This document shows positions 1 to 7,197 of a DNA stretch of 18,459 nt, in pieces (within the stretch, counting starts at the first letter, position 1; every line of letters starts with the position of its first letter). The stretch lies in assembly GCA_018061525.1 (NCBI GenBank), contig JAGOUB010000005.1, positions 1 through 18,459 of the forward strand. Direction: 5' to 3'. This stretch comes from Candidatus Peribacteraceae bacterium (GTDB taxonomy: Bacteria; Patescibacteriota; Gracilibacteria; Peribacterales; Peribacteraceae). The notes beneath the pieces were generated by a model, which saw nothing but the letters and a program-made list of their open reading frames with translations, was not told the DNA's origin and ran no database searches. Both the position numbers and the translations under genes were made by a program.

Positions 1-3000
1 CCGCTGACCGCGGCCGCTTTAACCGCGAGTCGTACATCGTCTCATCACAGGCCGCGACATACTGCGAGAGTCTCTCCGAGACGACGGCCTTCGTGACGAA
101 CTCAATGCGGAACTACGAGGCCTGCCAGGACATGATCAGCACCCTGCCCGGCCCCGTCCGCACTACGCTCGAGGGCAAGCGTCGCCAGGCGTCGCTGTAC
201 ATGGCCGCCCTGCACCAGGGCGTGGAGGAGCGCACTAACCTGGCCAGCGCCCGCACGCTCGTGGCGCTCGTAGCCGTGGAGGAGGCCCGTGTCGGCGAGG
301 CTCGCCGCCCGGCAGAGATCGCCCGCCTGACCACCGCCCGCGACGCCGCCCTCGCCCGCCTGCCGGTCGAGAGCCGAAACGTGGTGAACATCGCCGCACC
401 CAACGCCGAGCAGATGCAGGCCATCCGCACGCGCGCCAACACCATTGAGCGCCGCATCATCGGCATCCTCGCTGGCACTGAACGCATCGAAGGCGTGGAT
501 GCCGGCTGGGTGGCAACCCGTCTCTACCTCGACGTGCTCGAGGCGCGGTACACGCAAATCCAGGACCAGCAGCGCGCGTTCGTCCGCGACAGGCGGCACG
601 AGCAGGAGGGCGGCCGCCCCGCGCTGGAGCTGCTTAACCGCGAGCGCCAGAGCGTCATGGCGCAGATGGTGGCCTACACCAACGACCTGACCGGCTACCA
701 GATGCACATGGCGCAGCTCAGCACCACGCAGCGCCTGTTCGGCACACGCGTAAACCTCGAAGGCGCGCTGCAGAGTCCGCCGGCAGCCAATGAGGAGACA
801 CGCCGCGACATCAACCGCTCGGCGCGCGAGATGCGCGACTTCCACCTGGACCGCATCTCGGCCGTCACCGCCCAGGCGAATATCGAGTTCGGCGGCGGAC
901 TGCTGACGCGCGAGCGTATCCGCGACGGCCTGGTGCGCAGCACCATCACGGCCGCGAACATCTCCGCTTGGGTGAGCCGTGTGCTCACGCTCAACGGCAA
1001 CGTCGACCTGGGCGGCCGCGTGCAGAACTTCCTGGCCGGCCCCATCTGCGAGGCCCTCGGCTGGCCGCGCGATGCCGAAGGTCGCTTCAAGACAGAGCTG
1101 ACTAACGATGAGAAGGAGACCATCATCGACCGCTTCGGCCGTCTCACCGACACGCTCCAGAACTTTAACCGCAACAACAACGGCGCCCGCATCCGCGACA
1201 CGGTGACCGCCATCAAGGCTCTCGACCCGACCGAGGCCGTCTCCGCCGATCGCATCGGCCAGGTGCGCGAGCCGCTGCCCGAGGGCGAGGTGACCGCCGC
1301 CCAGGTGCCCGCCAAGCTCGCCGAGCTCGAGCGGACCTACGGCAACCGCCAGGACGCTGTCGCCACACTGCACGCCGTCCTCCTGCGCCAGCTCAACGGC
1401 CAGTGGGGAACACTCGACGCCAGCGGACGCTCCGGCACGGGTTTCATCGGCCAGTACTCGACCATGCTCTTCGAGATCGAGCGCATGATCGGCATCCAGC
1501 TCGACGTAGCCGGCGCCTGCTTCCAGATGCAGCGCAACATGTTCCATGGCGCAGGGGCGGCAATCATTGCCGTCGCCACCTCACCGATCACCCTCTCGCT
1601 GACGCCCGTGCTCGCCATCGCGGCCATGCGCTACGGCAGTCGCGCGGTGACCGGCACTGCCCGTTTCATCCGCTGGCAGGGCCAACAGTTCCGCATGGCC
1701 ACGCCGTTCCAGCGCGTAGGTTACGGCGCGGCCGTGGCCACGGACGCCTACCGCCTCTACGAGACGTACCAGGAGATCGGCCAGGAGAACGAGCGCCTCA
1801 ACGACGTGAAGGGGCAGATCGCCGCCCAGCTCGTACTGGCCGGCTTCGTGCGCCAAGGCGCGACCGACACCTACACACACGCCTGCGGCTCGCGTATCAC
1901 GCTGAGCGAGTTGAACCAGGGCCTCGACGAGCAGCGTCGCGCGCTCTACCTGCGCGGCGGCGCCCAGGCCATCGGATTGGGCGGCCTCCTACTCATGGGT
2001 CCGCGCCTGGCCATGGGCCCGGCCGGCTGGGCGCTCATCGGCATCCAGGTGACCGTGGAAGCTGGCATCGCCGCCTGGGACAACCGCAACGCCCGCGACC
2101 TGATCGCCAATCCCAACACGCCGCCGTGGCTACTCGTGGCCCTCGGCGCCGACCGCCTGGTGAACCGCAGCGAGTACAGCATGCTCGTGAACTCAAGCAG
2201 CTGGAACTTCCTGTTTACGTCCACCGCGGAGACCAAGCAGGCCGTCCGCGACAAGATGTACTTCACGATCTTCGGCCAGGAACTGGGCGCCGCTTCGCCC
2301 GAGCTCTACCGCGAGATCATGGCGGGCATGCGCAATGTCGGCCAGATCGATGGGCTGTTCAACGGCGACTTCAAGTCGTTCATGATGCCGTACGTCTACG
2401 TGCGCCTCTTCCAGAAGACGCGCGGCCGCGGCAGCTCGGTGAGCTGGGACAGCGTGAAAGAGGGCCGCGTCGACCGCGGCTGGGTGGTCATCCCGCCCGA
2501 CGTCACCAACCTCGACATCCGTGAGGCGATGCGCGAGGTGGGCGTGCTCTACGTGCAGCACATGCGCGAGAAGCGCTATGTCGCCCTCTGGCGCCAGCGC
2601 GCCACGCTCCAACGCGAAGCCGACGCCGCCCCCGCCGACCGTGAGAAGCGCGCACGCCTCTCGGACTGCACGCACATGCTCGAGCTTATGGGCGAAGAGC
2701 GCGTGCTCGGCCAGCCGCTGCGCACCCTCACGCCGGAATTCCTCGACGCCCCCGGCGAGAAAACCCGTCCGCAGCTGCTCATGGAGGCCATCTTTGGTCA
2801 GGTGAACGGCAACCCCGGCGCCGCCAACTTCCGCCTCAATGCCGCCGCTGTGGCCGGCATCCGCGGCCTGCCCGCCGGCATGGCTCGCGACGGCGTCGAT
2901 TTCTCGTCGGGCGACGCGCTGCTGCCACTCGGCATCTCCGACGAGGCCGCCCTCTTGAACATGCGCCGCATCGGCCCCCTTACCACCGATGAGCCGGCCG

Positions 3001-4667
3001 GCCGCGTCTTCCCCGAGTGGAACGACTGGGGCGCCCAGGGTCGCCGCCTACTCACACTCCCCAGCGGTATCGACGAGGCCACCGAGGTACATGCCAATCG
3101 CACCGTCGCCAACAATGTGTCGGCCGGTGCCGGCCTGCCCAATGTGGCCGCCGACGCCAGCGTCGAAGCCGCTCGCGACCGCATCACCGAGGGCGCCGTC
3201 GCGATGTTCAACCGGGAGAACCGCCGCTTCACGCGCGACGACCGACTGGCCAGCGATCTCTATAGCCGCCACGGTTCTATCCCGCCCGTCTTCACCAATC
3301 TCGATGCTCGCCTGCCGTACAACGGCGACCGTCAGCGCCGCCTGATGCTCAACAACTGCCTGCCCGACCAAGGCGGTGTCTTTGAGATTCGCAACGCGAA
3401 AGCCGTTTTCATCGAAAGTCGGACGCTCCCCAGTGGCCACGACGTGGTTCTCTTTACCTTCGTGTACGGCGACGTGCAGTCGATAGGCGTACGCAACTCG
3501 CGCGTCTACGTGCTGCAACAGGGAATCGGCACCAGCCGCACCGGCACCAGCGATAATGTGGTGCGCGGCCGGGCGGTCGGCTACAACGAGCTTGGCATCC
3601 GTGCTCAGCGCGGCGGCGCCACCATGCTGAACGAAACCATCGTCGCTCTCCAGCGCCAGGACCTCCAGATCGCCCGCGTACGCCACGAAGACCAAGAGCG
3701 CGAGGCCCGCGAACGCCCCATCCGCGAGGCCCGCGAGCGTGCCGAGCGCGAGGCCGCCACGCGCGAGACCACCGCCCGCACGGAACGCATCCGTGTGGCC
3801 ACCGAGCGCATGCGCGCCAACCCCAACACCTTCATCGCCATCGAAAATGCCGACGGCCGTGGCAGTCGCTTCCACATGCGCTACCGCGACGGCACCGAGG
3901 ACAAGGTGATCATCCTCAACCCCTACACCGTCAACCGCGAGGCCGGAGTCCGTGCCGCTCCTTCGGGCGAGCTGCGCGACCCCGAGCTCACGACCAGTAT
4001 CTCCGTCGACGGCACAGCCACGACCATCGGCTGGAACCTGATGCGCGACAACGCCATCAGCTACGCCCAGCAGCGCATGTACCTGCGCGTCCTGACCACG
4101 GCCCTGCCGGGCGAAACGGGCATGCCCTTCGACCGCATCATCTCGATGTTCCCGATGTACGACTCGCTGAGCATCGATGTCCGCGGCGAGCTCCGCACGC
4201 TCTACGACGCCGCCACCGATAAGCAGGGCTTCCTGTACTACCTGCTCACGGTCGCCGGCGGCCGCGGCGGCTTCACCAGCGCCACCAACCGCACCACCTG
4301 GGGCTTCGGTGCCTTCGGCAGCAACGACAACGACATCGTGAAGTGGTTCCGCGACAACGCCTCCATGTTCGAGACGGCCGGCCGTGCCGGCGACTTCGAC
4401 CGCATGGTCAACGGCCACCGCTTGATGGGCACCGTCCTGCCCGACGGCGACGGCGTCTGGTGGCGCCGCGACGGCGGCAGCGGCACGCCCATCGGCTACC
4501 GCTTCCTCATGGGATCCGGTTGGCAGTGGACGCCGGACACCGGCCGCGCCAACGGCTCGCGTCGCTGGATGGCCACCGACGACCCGGTCGTACGCGGCAG
4601 CGGCACCTGGGAAGGCCGCGCGCCGCTCCAGGGCAACATCGACTTCATGGGCACCCTGCCCCGCTGA
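1..4667 (+). CDS. Giant coiled-coil/membrane-associated protein of unknown function, 5' end outside window
   Basis: I recognise no family. The reading frame is open from the left edge (first whole codon at 3) through position 93 to the TGA at 4665-4667, so the GTG at 93 and ATG at 105 are probably internal and at least 30 more residues precede them. Counting from the GTG at 93, residues 1-230 are Ala/Arg/Glu/Leu-rich and helical. Two hydrophobic stretches lie near 486-512 and 622-663 and could be membrane hairpins. A highly charged Arg/Glu coiled coil spans about 1180-1245. The last 80 residues are Gly/Trp/Arg-rich (around GDGVWWRRDGG near 1452). No signal peptide can be judged because the N-terminus is missing. 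No terminator follows on this strand; the hairpin at 4676-4705 serves the convergent gene. A structural or cell-surface role is only a guess. The CDS itself is secure from its length and consistent GC-rich codon use. Confidence 0.9.
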   Translation, partial: ADRGRFNRESYIVSSQAATYCESLSETTAFVTNSMRNYEACQDMISTLPGPVRTTLEGKRRQASLYMAALHQGVEERTNLASARTLVALVAVEEARVGEARRPAEIARLTTARDAALARLPVESRNVVNIAAPNAEQMQAIRTRANTIERRIIGILAGTERIEGVDAGWVATRLYLDVLEARYTQIQDQQRAFVRDRRHEQEGGRPALELLNRERQSVMAQMVAYTNDLTGYQMHMAQLSTTQRLFGTRVNLEGALQSPPAANEETRRDINRSAREMRDFHLDRISAVTAQANIEFGGGLLTRERIRDGLVRSTITAANISAWVSRVLTLNGNVDLGGRVQNFLAGPICEALGWPRDAEGRFKTELTNDEKETIIDRFGRLTDTLQNFNRNNNGARIRDTVTAIKALDPTEAVSADRIGQVREPLPEGEVTAAQVPAKLAELERTYGNRQDAVATLHAVLLRQLNGQWGTLDASGRSGTGFIGQYSTMLFEIERMIGIQLDVAGACFQMQRNMFHGAGAAIIAVATSPITLSLTPVLAIAAMRYGSRAVTGTARFIRWQGQQFRMATPFQRVGYGAAVATDAYRLYETYQEIGQENERLNDVKGQIAAQLVLAGFVRQGATDTYTHACGSRITLSELNQGLDEQRRALYLRGGAQAIGLGGLLLMGPRLAMGPAGWALIGIQVTVEAGIAAWDNRNARDLIANPNTPPWLLVALGADRLVNRSEYSMLVNSSSWNFLFTSTAETKQAVRDKMYFTIFGQELGAASPELYREIMAGMRNVGQIDGLFNGDFKSFMMPYVYVRLFQKTRGRGSSVSWDSVKEGRVDRGWVVIPPDVTNLDIREAMREVGVLYVQHMREKRYVALWRQRATLQREADAAPADREKRARLSDCTHMLELMGEERVLGQPLRTLTPEFLDAPGEKTRPQLLMEAIFGQVNGNPGAANFRLNAAAVAGIRGLPAGMARDGVDFSSGDALLPLGISDEAALLNMRRIGPLTTDEPAGRVFPEWNDWGAQGRRLLTLPSGIDEATEVHANRTVANNVSAGAGLPNVAADASVEAARDRITEGAVAMFNRENRRFTRDDRLASDLYSRHGSIPPVFTNLDARLPYNGDRQRRLMLNNCLPDQGGVFEIRNAKAVFIESRTLPSGHDVVLFTFVYGDVQSIGVRNSRVYVLQQGIGTSRTGTSDNVVRGRAVGYNELGIRAQRGGATMLNETIVALQRQDLQIARVRHEDQEREARERPIREARERAEREAATRETTARTERIRVATERMRANPNTFIAIENADGRGSRFHMRYRDGTEDKVIILNPYTVNREAGVRAAPSGELRDPELTTSISVDGTATTIGWNLMRDNAISYAQQRMYLRVLTTALPGETGMPFDRIISMFPMYDSLSIDVRGELRTLYDAATDKQGFLYYLLTVAGGRGGFTSATNRTTWGFGAFGSNDNDIVKWFRDNASMFETAGRAGDFDRMVNGHRLMGTVLPDGDGVWWRRDGGSGTPIGYRFLMGSGWQWTPDTGRANGSRRWMATDDPVVRGSGTWEGRAPLQGNIDFMGTLPR

Positions 4668-4675
4668 GACACAGT

Positions 4676-4705
4676 AAAAAAAGCGGCACCGTCGTCGGTG
4701 CCGCT
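4676..4705 (-). terminator. Rho-independent terminator of the 111-aa gene
   Basis: A perfect 10-bp stem (4682-4691 with 4696-4705, loop TCGT) is followed on the minus strand by seven T (4676-4682, the innermost overlapping the stem). It lies about 26 nt past the stop of the minus-strand gene. The plus strand has no T-run after the stem, so it terminates only minus-strand transcription. Confidence 0.85.
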
Positions 4706-4730
4706 CGTGTGACCCGGGGGTCACAATGTG

Positions 4731-5066
4731 TCACTGGCCGAGCGCGTCGCAGGTGGCGCTGCAGACGAGCCTCGCGAAGTCGTTCACGAAGTCGTCATAG
4801 CCCGAGACCGCATCGCCCTCCGCCAGCACGCCGAGAAAGGCCTGCAGCCGCTCGATGACCTCGGCGATGTTGGTGTAGTTCCTCGCCTTGGCCTGGAGGG
4901 ACACCGCCTTCAAGACCCTGAAGTTCACGTCCAGCACGGGATCTCCGCTCTCCAGGGCGGTGTAGCCCGCGGCCTCTTCGGGGGTATCGCCGACCCCGAC
5001 GAACAACGTCCGGCCGCCTCGGTCCTCGACGCCCAGCCTCCGCATCACGAACAACGTGGTCGGCAT
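4731..5066 (-). CDS. Hypothetical 111-aa protein
   Basis: I do not recognise this protein. It is a soluble-looking 111-residue chain with a basic N-terminus (MPTTLFVMRRLGVEDRGG) and an acidic, helical C-terminal half (NIAEVIERLQAFLGVLAEGD...FVNDFARLVCSATCDALGQ). It has two cysteines near the C-terminus and no membrane segment. The ATG at 5066 is preceded by GAGGA about 8 nt upstream. A TTGACA/TATAAA promoter and a perfect terminator bracket the gene, which supports this strand over the overlapping 132-codon plus-strand frame. It is monocistronic, convergent with the giant gene, and its leader resembles those of the membrane-protein genes near 9.6-10.2 kb. Nothing shows its function. Confidence 0.8.
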   Translation of the reverse strand: MPTTLFVMRRLGVEDRGGRTLFVGVGDTPEEAAGYTALESGDPVLDVNFRVLKAVSLQAKARNYTNIAEVIERLQAFLGVLAEGDAVSGYDDFVNDFARLVCSATCDALGQ

Positions 5067-5076
5067 GATCTAAGTC

Positions 5077-5090
5077 CTCAACGTGTGAAA
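5077..5090 (-). promoter_or_regulatory. Shared leader motif (copy 1)
   Basis: The transcript strand reads TTTCACACGTTGAG, starting 24 nt before the ATG and ending in the SD. It matches TTTCACCCGTCGAG at 10202-10215 and TTTCACTCGAGAGG at 9571-9584. Function is unknown; it could be an extended ribosome-entry or regulator site. Confidence 0.5.
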
Positions 5091-5114
5091 AATCCGGCCC
5101 AGGTACTAATCATA

Positions 5115-5142
5115 TTTATATACTAATGTAGTTTTTTGTCAA
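5115..5142 (-). promoter_or_regulatory. Consensus sigma70-type promoter of the 111-aa gene
   Basis: TTGACA (5137-5142) and TATAAA (5115-5120) are separated by 16 nt on the minus strand, inside an AT-rich islet in very GC-rich surroundings. The start codon is about 48 nt downstream of the -10. A TACAT element in the spacer recurs in the promoters at 9500 and 10129. Confidence 0.75.
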
Positions 5143-5193
5143 AATAGACGCCGGGATCCTGCTCATTCTTAAAACTATGCGTATACGCCAAAA

Positions 5194-5284
5194 TGGCGGT
5201 GGGAGAGGGATTCGAACCCTCGAGACCCTTTTGGGGTCTACGCGATTTCGAGTCGCGCGCCTTCGACCACTCGGCCATCCCACC
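5194..5284 (-). tRNA. tRNA-Ser (anticodon CGA)
   Basis: The minus strand folds as a 91-nt class II tRNA. The acceptor is GGTGGGA/TCCCACC with discriminator G and an encoded CCA (5194-5196). The anticodon stem is CGCGA/TCGCG with loop CTCGAAA, giving anticodon CGA at 5248-5250, which reads UCG serine codons. A long variable arm (AGACCCCAAAAGGGTCT) and a T-arm with GGTTCGAAT follow. The long variable arm and G73 fit serine. It is a single tRNA, divergent from the histone gene. A -10-like TACAAT lies 7 nt before its 5' end. Confidence 0.95.
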
Positions 5285-5291
5285 GCCGCGT

Positions 5292-5297
5292 ATTGTA
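5292..5297 (-). promoter_or_regulatory. -10 box of tRNA-Ser
   Basis: TACAAT on the minus strand ends 7 nt before the mature tRNA 5' end, with TTTCCC 16 nt further upstream as a weak -35. This would start transcription at or next to the first tRNA base, leaving almost no 5' leader to remove. Confidence 0.55.
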
Positions 5298-5367
5298 GCG
5301 ATGACGCGCCCAAGGGAAACCCCCGTCAATTGCTTCTAAAAGGTACGGAAGTTCGCGAAGTCGAGAA

Positions 5368-5394
5368 TTGGCCCTTGCGGCCAACAGTTTGGCC
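5368..5394. promoter_or_regulatory. Repeated TTGGCC/GGCCAA sites upstream of the histone gene
   Basis: TTGGCC (5368-5373), GGCCAA (5379-5384) and TTGGCC (5389-5394) lie at 5-nt and 4-nt spacing, so the first two form a hairpin or dyad. They sit 48-74 nt upstream of the histone start, in the 157-nt gap between the divergent tRNA-Ser and the histone gene. An operator is one reading; the last copy could also serve as a -35. Role unproven. Confidence 0.35.
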
Positions 5395-5441
5395 TGGAAC
5401 AATCACTCCCGCTTTTACTTATTCCTTTCTTCCCCCCTCAT

Positions 5442-5801
5442 ATGAGTTACGTCGTCGCTTCGAAGGTGAAGGAGATGGTCAACGGCAAGGACATGATGGC
5501 CGCCGGTGACCTCGCCGAGGCCCTCAGCAAGCATGTCGAGATGTGGCTGTCCAACGGTGTGAAGGCCGCCCAGGCCAACGACCGCAAGACTGTCCGCGGT
5601 TCCGATGTTTTGGCCTTCGCCCCGGGCAAGGGTCAGCTCATCGTCGCCTCCAAGGTGAAGGAGTACGTCAACGGTAAGGACATGATGTCCGCCGGTGACC
5701 TGCCCGAGCACGTCAGCGGCCTCGCTGAGTGGCTCCTCGCCAAGGCCATGGAGCGCGCCAAGGCCAACGACCGCAAGACGGTCCGCGAGTGCGATCTCTG
5801 A
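5442..5801 (+). CDS. Tandem histone-fold protein (bacterial histone doublet, DUF1931/archaeal-histone-like)
   Basis: This is a predicted DNA-binding nucleoid protein of 119 residues made of two histone folds in one chain. Repeat 1 (residues 5-57) and repeat 2 (68-119) both start with VASKVKE and contain VNGKDMM, AGDL, a long central helix, then ANDRKTVR followed by an acidic residue. ANDRKTVR...D matches the loop-2/helix-3 signature of archaeal histones (GRKTxKAED). The R48-D55 and R111-D118 spacing of seven equals the conserved Arg-Asp salt bridge of that fold. The two halves are far more alike than usual for pseudodimers such as Aquifex Aq_328, which suggests recent duplication. The ATG at 5442 has no SD; the leader is pyrimidine-rich. 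A terminator follows at 5828. The fold call is from motifs only, not from a search. DNA compaction or wrapping is the expected role. Confidence 0.8.
   Translation: MSYVVASKVKEMVNGKDMMAAGDLAEALSKHVEMWLSNGVKAAQANDRKTVRGSDVLAFAPGKGQLIVASKVKEYVNGKDMMSAGDLPEHVSGLAEWLLAKAMERAKANDRKTVRECDL
5454..5798 (+). repeat. Internal in-frame duplication within the histone gene
   Basis: Codons 5-57 (5454-5612) and 68-119 (5643-5798) are two copies offset by 189 nt. They match at DNA level over long stretches, for example AAGGTGAAGGAG, GACATGATG and GCCGGTGACCT in both. An 11-residue linker (approximately AFAPGKGQLI) separates them. Confidence 0.85.
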
Positions 5802-5827
5802 TCGTTCCCGTTTACACCGCATTCCTC

Positions 5828-5849
5828 AAGGCCCCGCAAGGGGCCTTTT
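5828..5849 (+). terminator. Terminator of the histone gene
   Basis: The stem AAGGCCCC/GGGGCCTT with GCAA tetraloop runs into a short T-tract (5846-5849), 27 nt after the histone stop codon. Its end lies just upstream of the UGD promoter. Confidence 0.7.
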
Positions 5850-5867
5850 GGTTGGCCGGCGCGACGC

Positions 5868-5873
5868 TACACT
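5868..5873 (+). promoter_or_regulatory. -10 box of UGD, leaderless-type
   Basis: TACACT ends 9 nt before the ATG at 5883, with no SD between. Initiation 7-9 nt downstream of the -10 would put the transcript start at, or within a base or two of, the start codon. Confidence 0.55.
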
Positions 5874-5882
5874 GGCGCAACA

Positions 5883-7184
5883 ATGAAATTGGTCGTGGTC
5901 GGCACCGGCTATGTGGGACTGGTCTGCGCGGCCGTGTTCGCCGAAACCGGCTGCGAGGTGGTGGGTGTCGATACGGACGCCGCCAAGGTGGCGCGCCTCA
6001 GCGGGGGTGACTGCCCCATCCATGAGCCCGACCTGCCCGAACTGCTCACGGCCGGCCTGGCCGACGGCAGCCTCTCGTTCACCACCGATCTGGCCGATGC
6101 CCTGCGTGACGCACACGTCGTGATGTCGGCCGTGCCCACGCCCACTGGCGCCGACGGGGCCGCCGATCTGACGGCCGTGCGCGCCGTGGCCAAGCGCGTG
6201 GCCGAACTGGCGGAGGCGGATCTGGTGTTTGTGAATAAATCGACCGTACCCATGGGCAGCGCCGCCGAGTGCCAGACGATCGTCGACGAGGCGCTCGCCG
6301 CCCGGGGCAAGCCTTGCCGCGTCGTCGTGACGAGTAATCCCGAATTCCTGCAGGAGGGCTCCGCCGTGCGCAATGCCCGCCAGCCCGACCGCATCGTCAT
6401 CGGCATCGACGAGGGCGAGGACAAGATGCTGGCCGCCGAGCGGCTGGCCGCGCTCTATCGCCCGTTCATCGGCGAAGGCATCCCGGTGGCGCTCATGGAC
6501 CGCGAGAGCGCCGAGGTTGTGAAATACGCGAGCAACGCCTTCCTCGCCACCAAGATCAGCTTCATCAACATGATGAGCACGCTCTGCGAGAAGGTGGGCG
6601 CCGACGTGCGCCAGGTCGCGGCCGCCATGGGCCAGGACCCGCGCATCGGGCCGGCCTTCCTGCGCGCCGGCGTGGGCTACGGCGGCAGCTGCTTCCCCAA
6701 GGACGTGCGCGCGCTCGTCGCCACAGGCCGCGAGCTGGGTCTCGATATGGCCATCGCGGCGGCGGCCCAGCAGGTGAACGACGCCCAGCGCGAGCGCTTC
6801 TTCCAGGCCGTCCTCGCCGGCCTATCTCCGGCCGCCACTGTGGCCGTCTGGGGACTCGCCTTCAAGCCCGAGACCGACGACGTGCGCGAGTCCCCGGCCC
6901 TGGAACTGGCAGCCAAGCTCGTCGCCGCCGGCCACCGCGTGCGCGCCTTCGACCCCGCCGCCAAGCCCGCGCTGCCCGGCGCCGAGCTCTGCGCCAACGC
7001 TTTAGAGGCCGCTACCGGCGCCGATGCACTGGTGCTGATGACGGAGTGGGCCGAGTTCCGCGGCGCCGACCTGGCCGCCGTGCGCAAGCTGATGAGGGGC
7101 GACAGGCTCTTCGACGGACGCAACGCCTACGAGCCCGAAACCGCCAAACAGGCCGGCTTCGCCTACCGCGGCGTGGGCGTCTGA
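5883..7184 (+). CDS. ugd: UDP-glucose 6-dehydrogenase
   Basis: This cytoplasmic enzyme oxidises UDP-glucose to UDP-glucuronate with two NAD+, feeding acidic surface polysaccharides. At 433 residues it has normal length for the bacterial UDP-glucose/GDP-mannose dehydrogenase family. The N-terminal Rossmann fold begins with GTGYVG (residues 7-12). KSTVPMG starts at about K119, and the catalytic-region lysine lies in VVKYASNAFLATKISFIN (about K214). The catalytic cysteine is C270 in YGGSCFPKD. The C-terminal UDP-binding domain carries WGLAFKPETDDVRESPAL. The ATG at 5883 is the only sensible start, because it opens directly into the beta strand before the dinucleotide motif. The next gene starts 13 nt after its stop and encodes the enzyme that would use the product. 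Close UDP-ManNAc dehydrogenases exist, but the partner epimerase favours UDP-glucose. Confidence 0.93.
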   Translation: MKLVVVGTGYVGLVCAAVFAETGCEVVGVDTDAAKVARLSGGDCPIHEPDLPELLTAGLADGSLSFTTDLADALRDAHVVMSAVPTPTGADGAADLTAVRAVAKRVAELAEADLVFVNKSTVPMGSAAECQTIVDEALAARGKPCRVVVTSNPEFLQEGSAVRNARQPDRIVIGIDEGEDKMLAAERLAALYRPFIGEGIPVALMDRESAEVVKYASNAFLATKISFINMMSTLCEKVGADVRQVAAAMGQDPRIGPAFLRAGVGYGGSCFPKDVRALVATGRELGLDMAIAAAAQQVNDAQRERFFQAVLAGLSPAATVAVWGLAFKPETDDVRESPALELAAKLVAAGHRVRAFDPAAKPALPGAELCANALEAATGADALVLMTEWAEFRGADLAAVRKLMRGDRLFDGRNAYEPETAKQAGFAYRGVGV

Positions 7185-7190
7185 TACACT
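7185..7190 (+). promoter_or_regulatory. -10 box of the epimerase, leaderless-type
   Basis: TACACT starts directly after the UGD stop and ends 7 nt before the ATG at 7198. The TGA stop supplies an extended -10 TGN. This suggests a separate start in addition to read-through from ugd. Confidence 0.5.
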
Positions 7191-7197
7191 CGGCGAC

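Noticed and set aside
102..1547. Minus-strand open frame of 481 codons
   Set aside because: Antisense shadow of the giant gene; same low-complexity composition and no start signals.
3048..4724. Long minus-strand open frame (558 codons) opposite the giant gene
   Set aside because: It is Val/Ala/Gly-rich low-complexity translation typical of the antisense frame of GC-rich genes. It covers the terminator at 4676-4705, and no promoter or SD is seen. The plus-strand frame has normal protein composition.
4728..5126. Plus-strand frame of 132 codons overlapping the 111-aa gene
   Set aside because: No promoter or SD on this strand, and it runs through the minus-strand promoter. The minus strand has promoter, SD and terminator in order.
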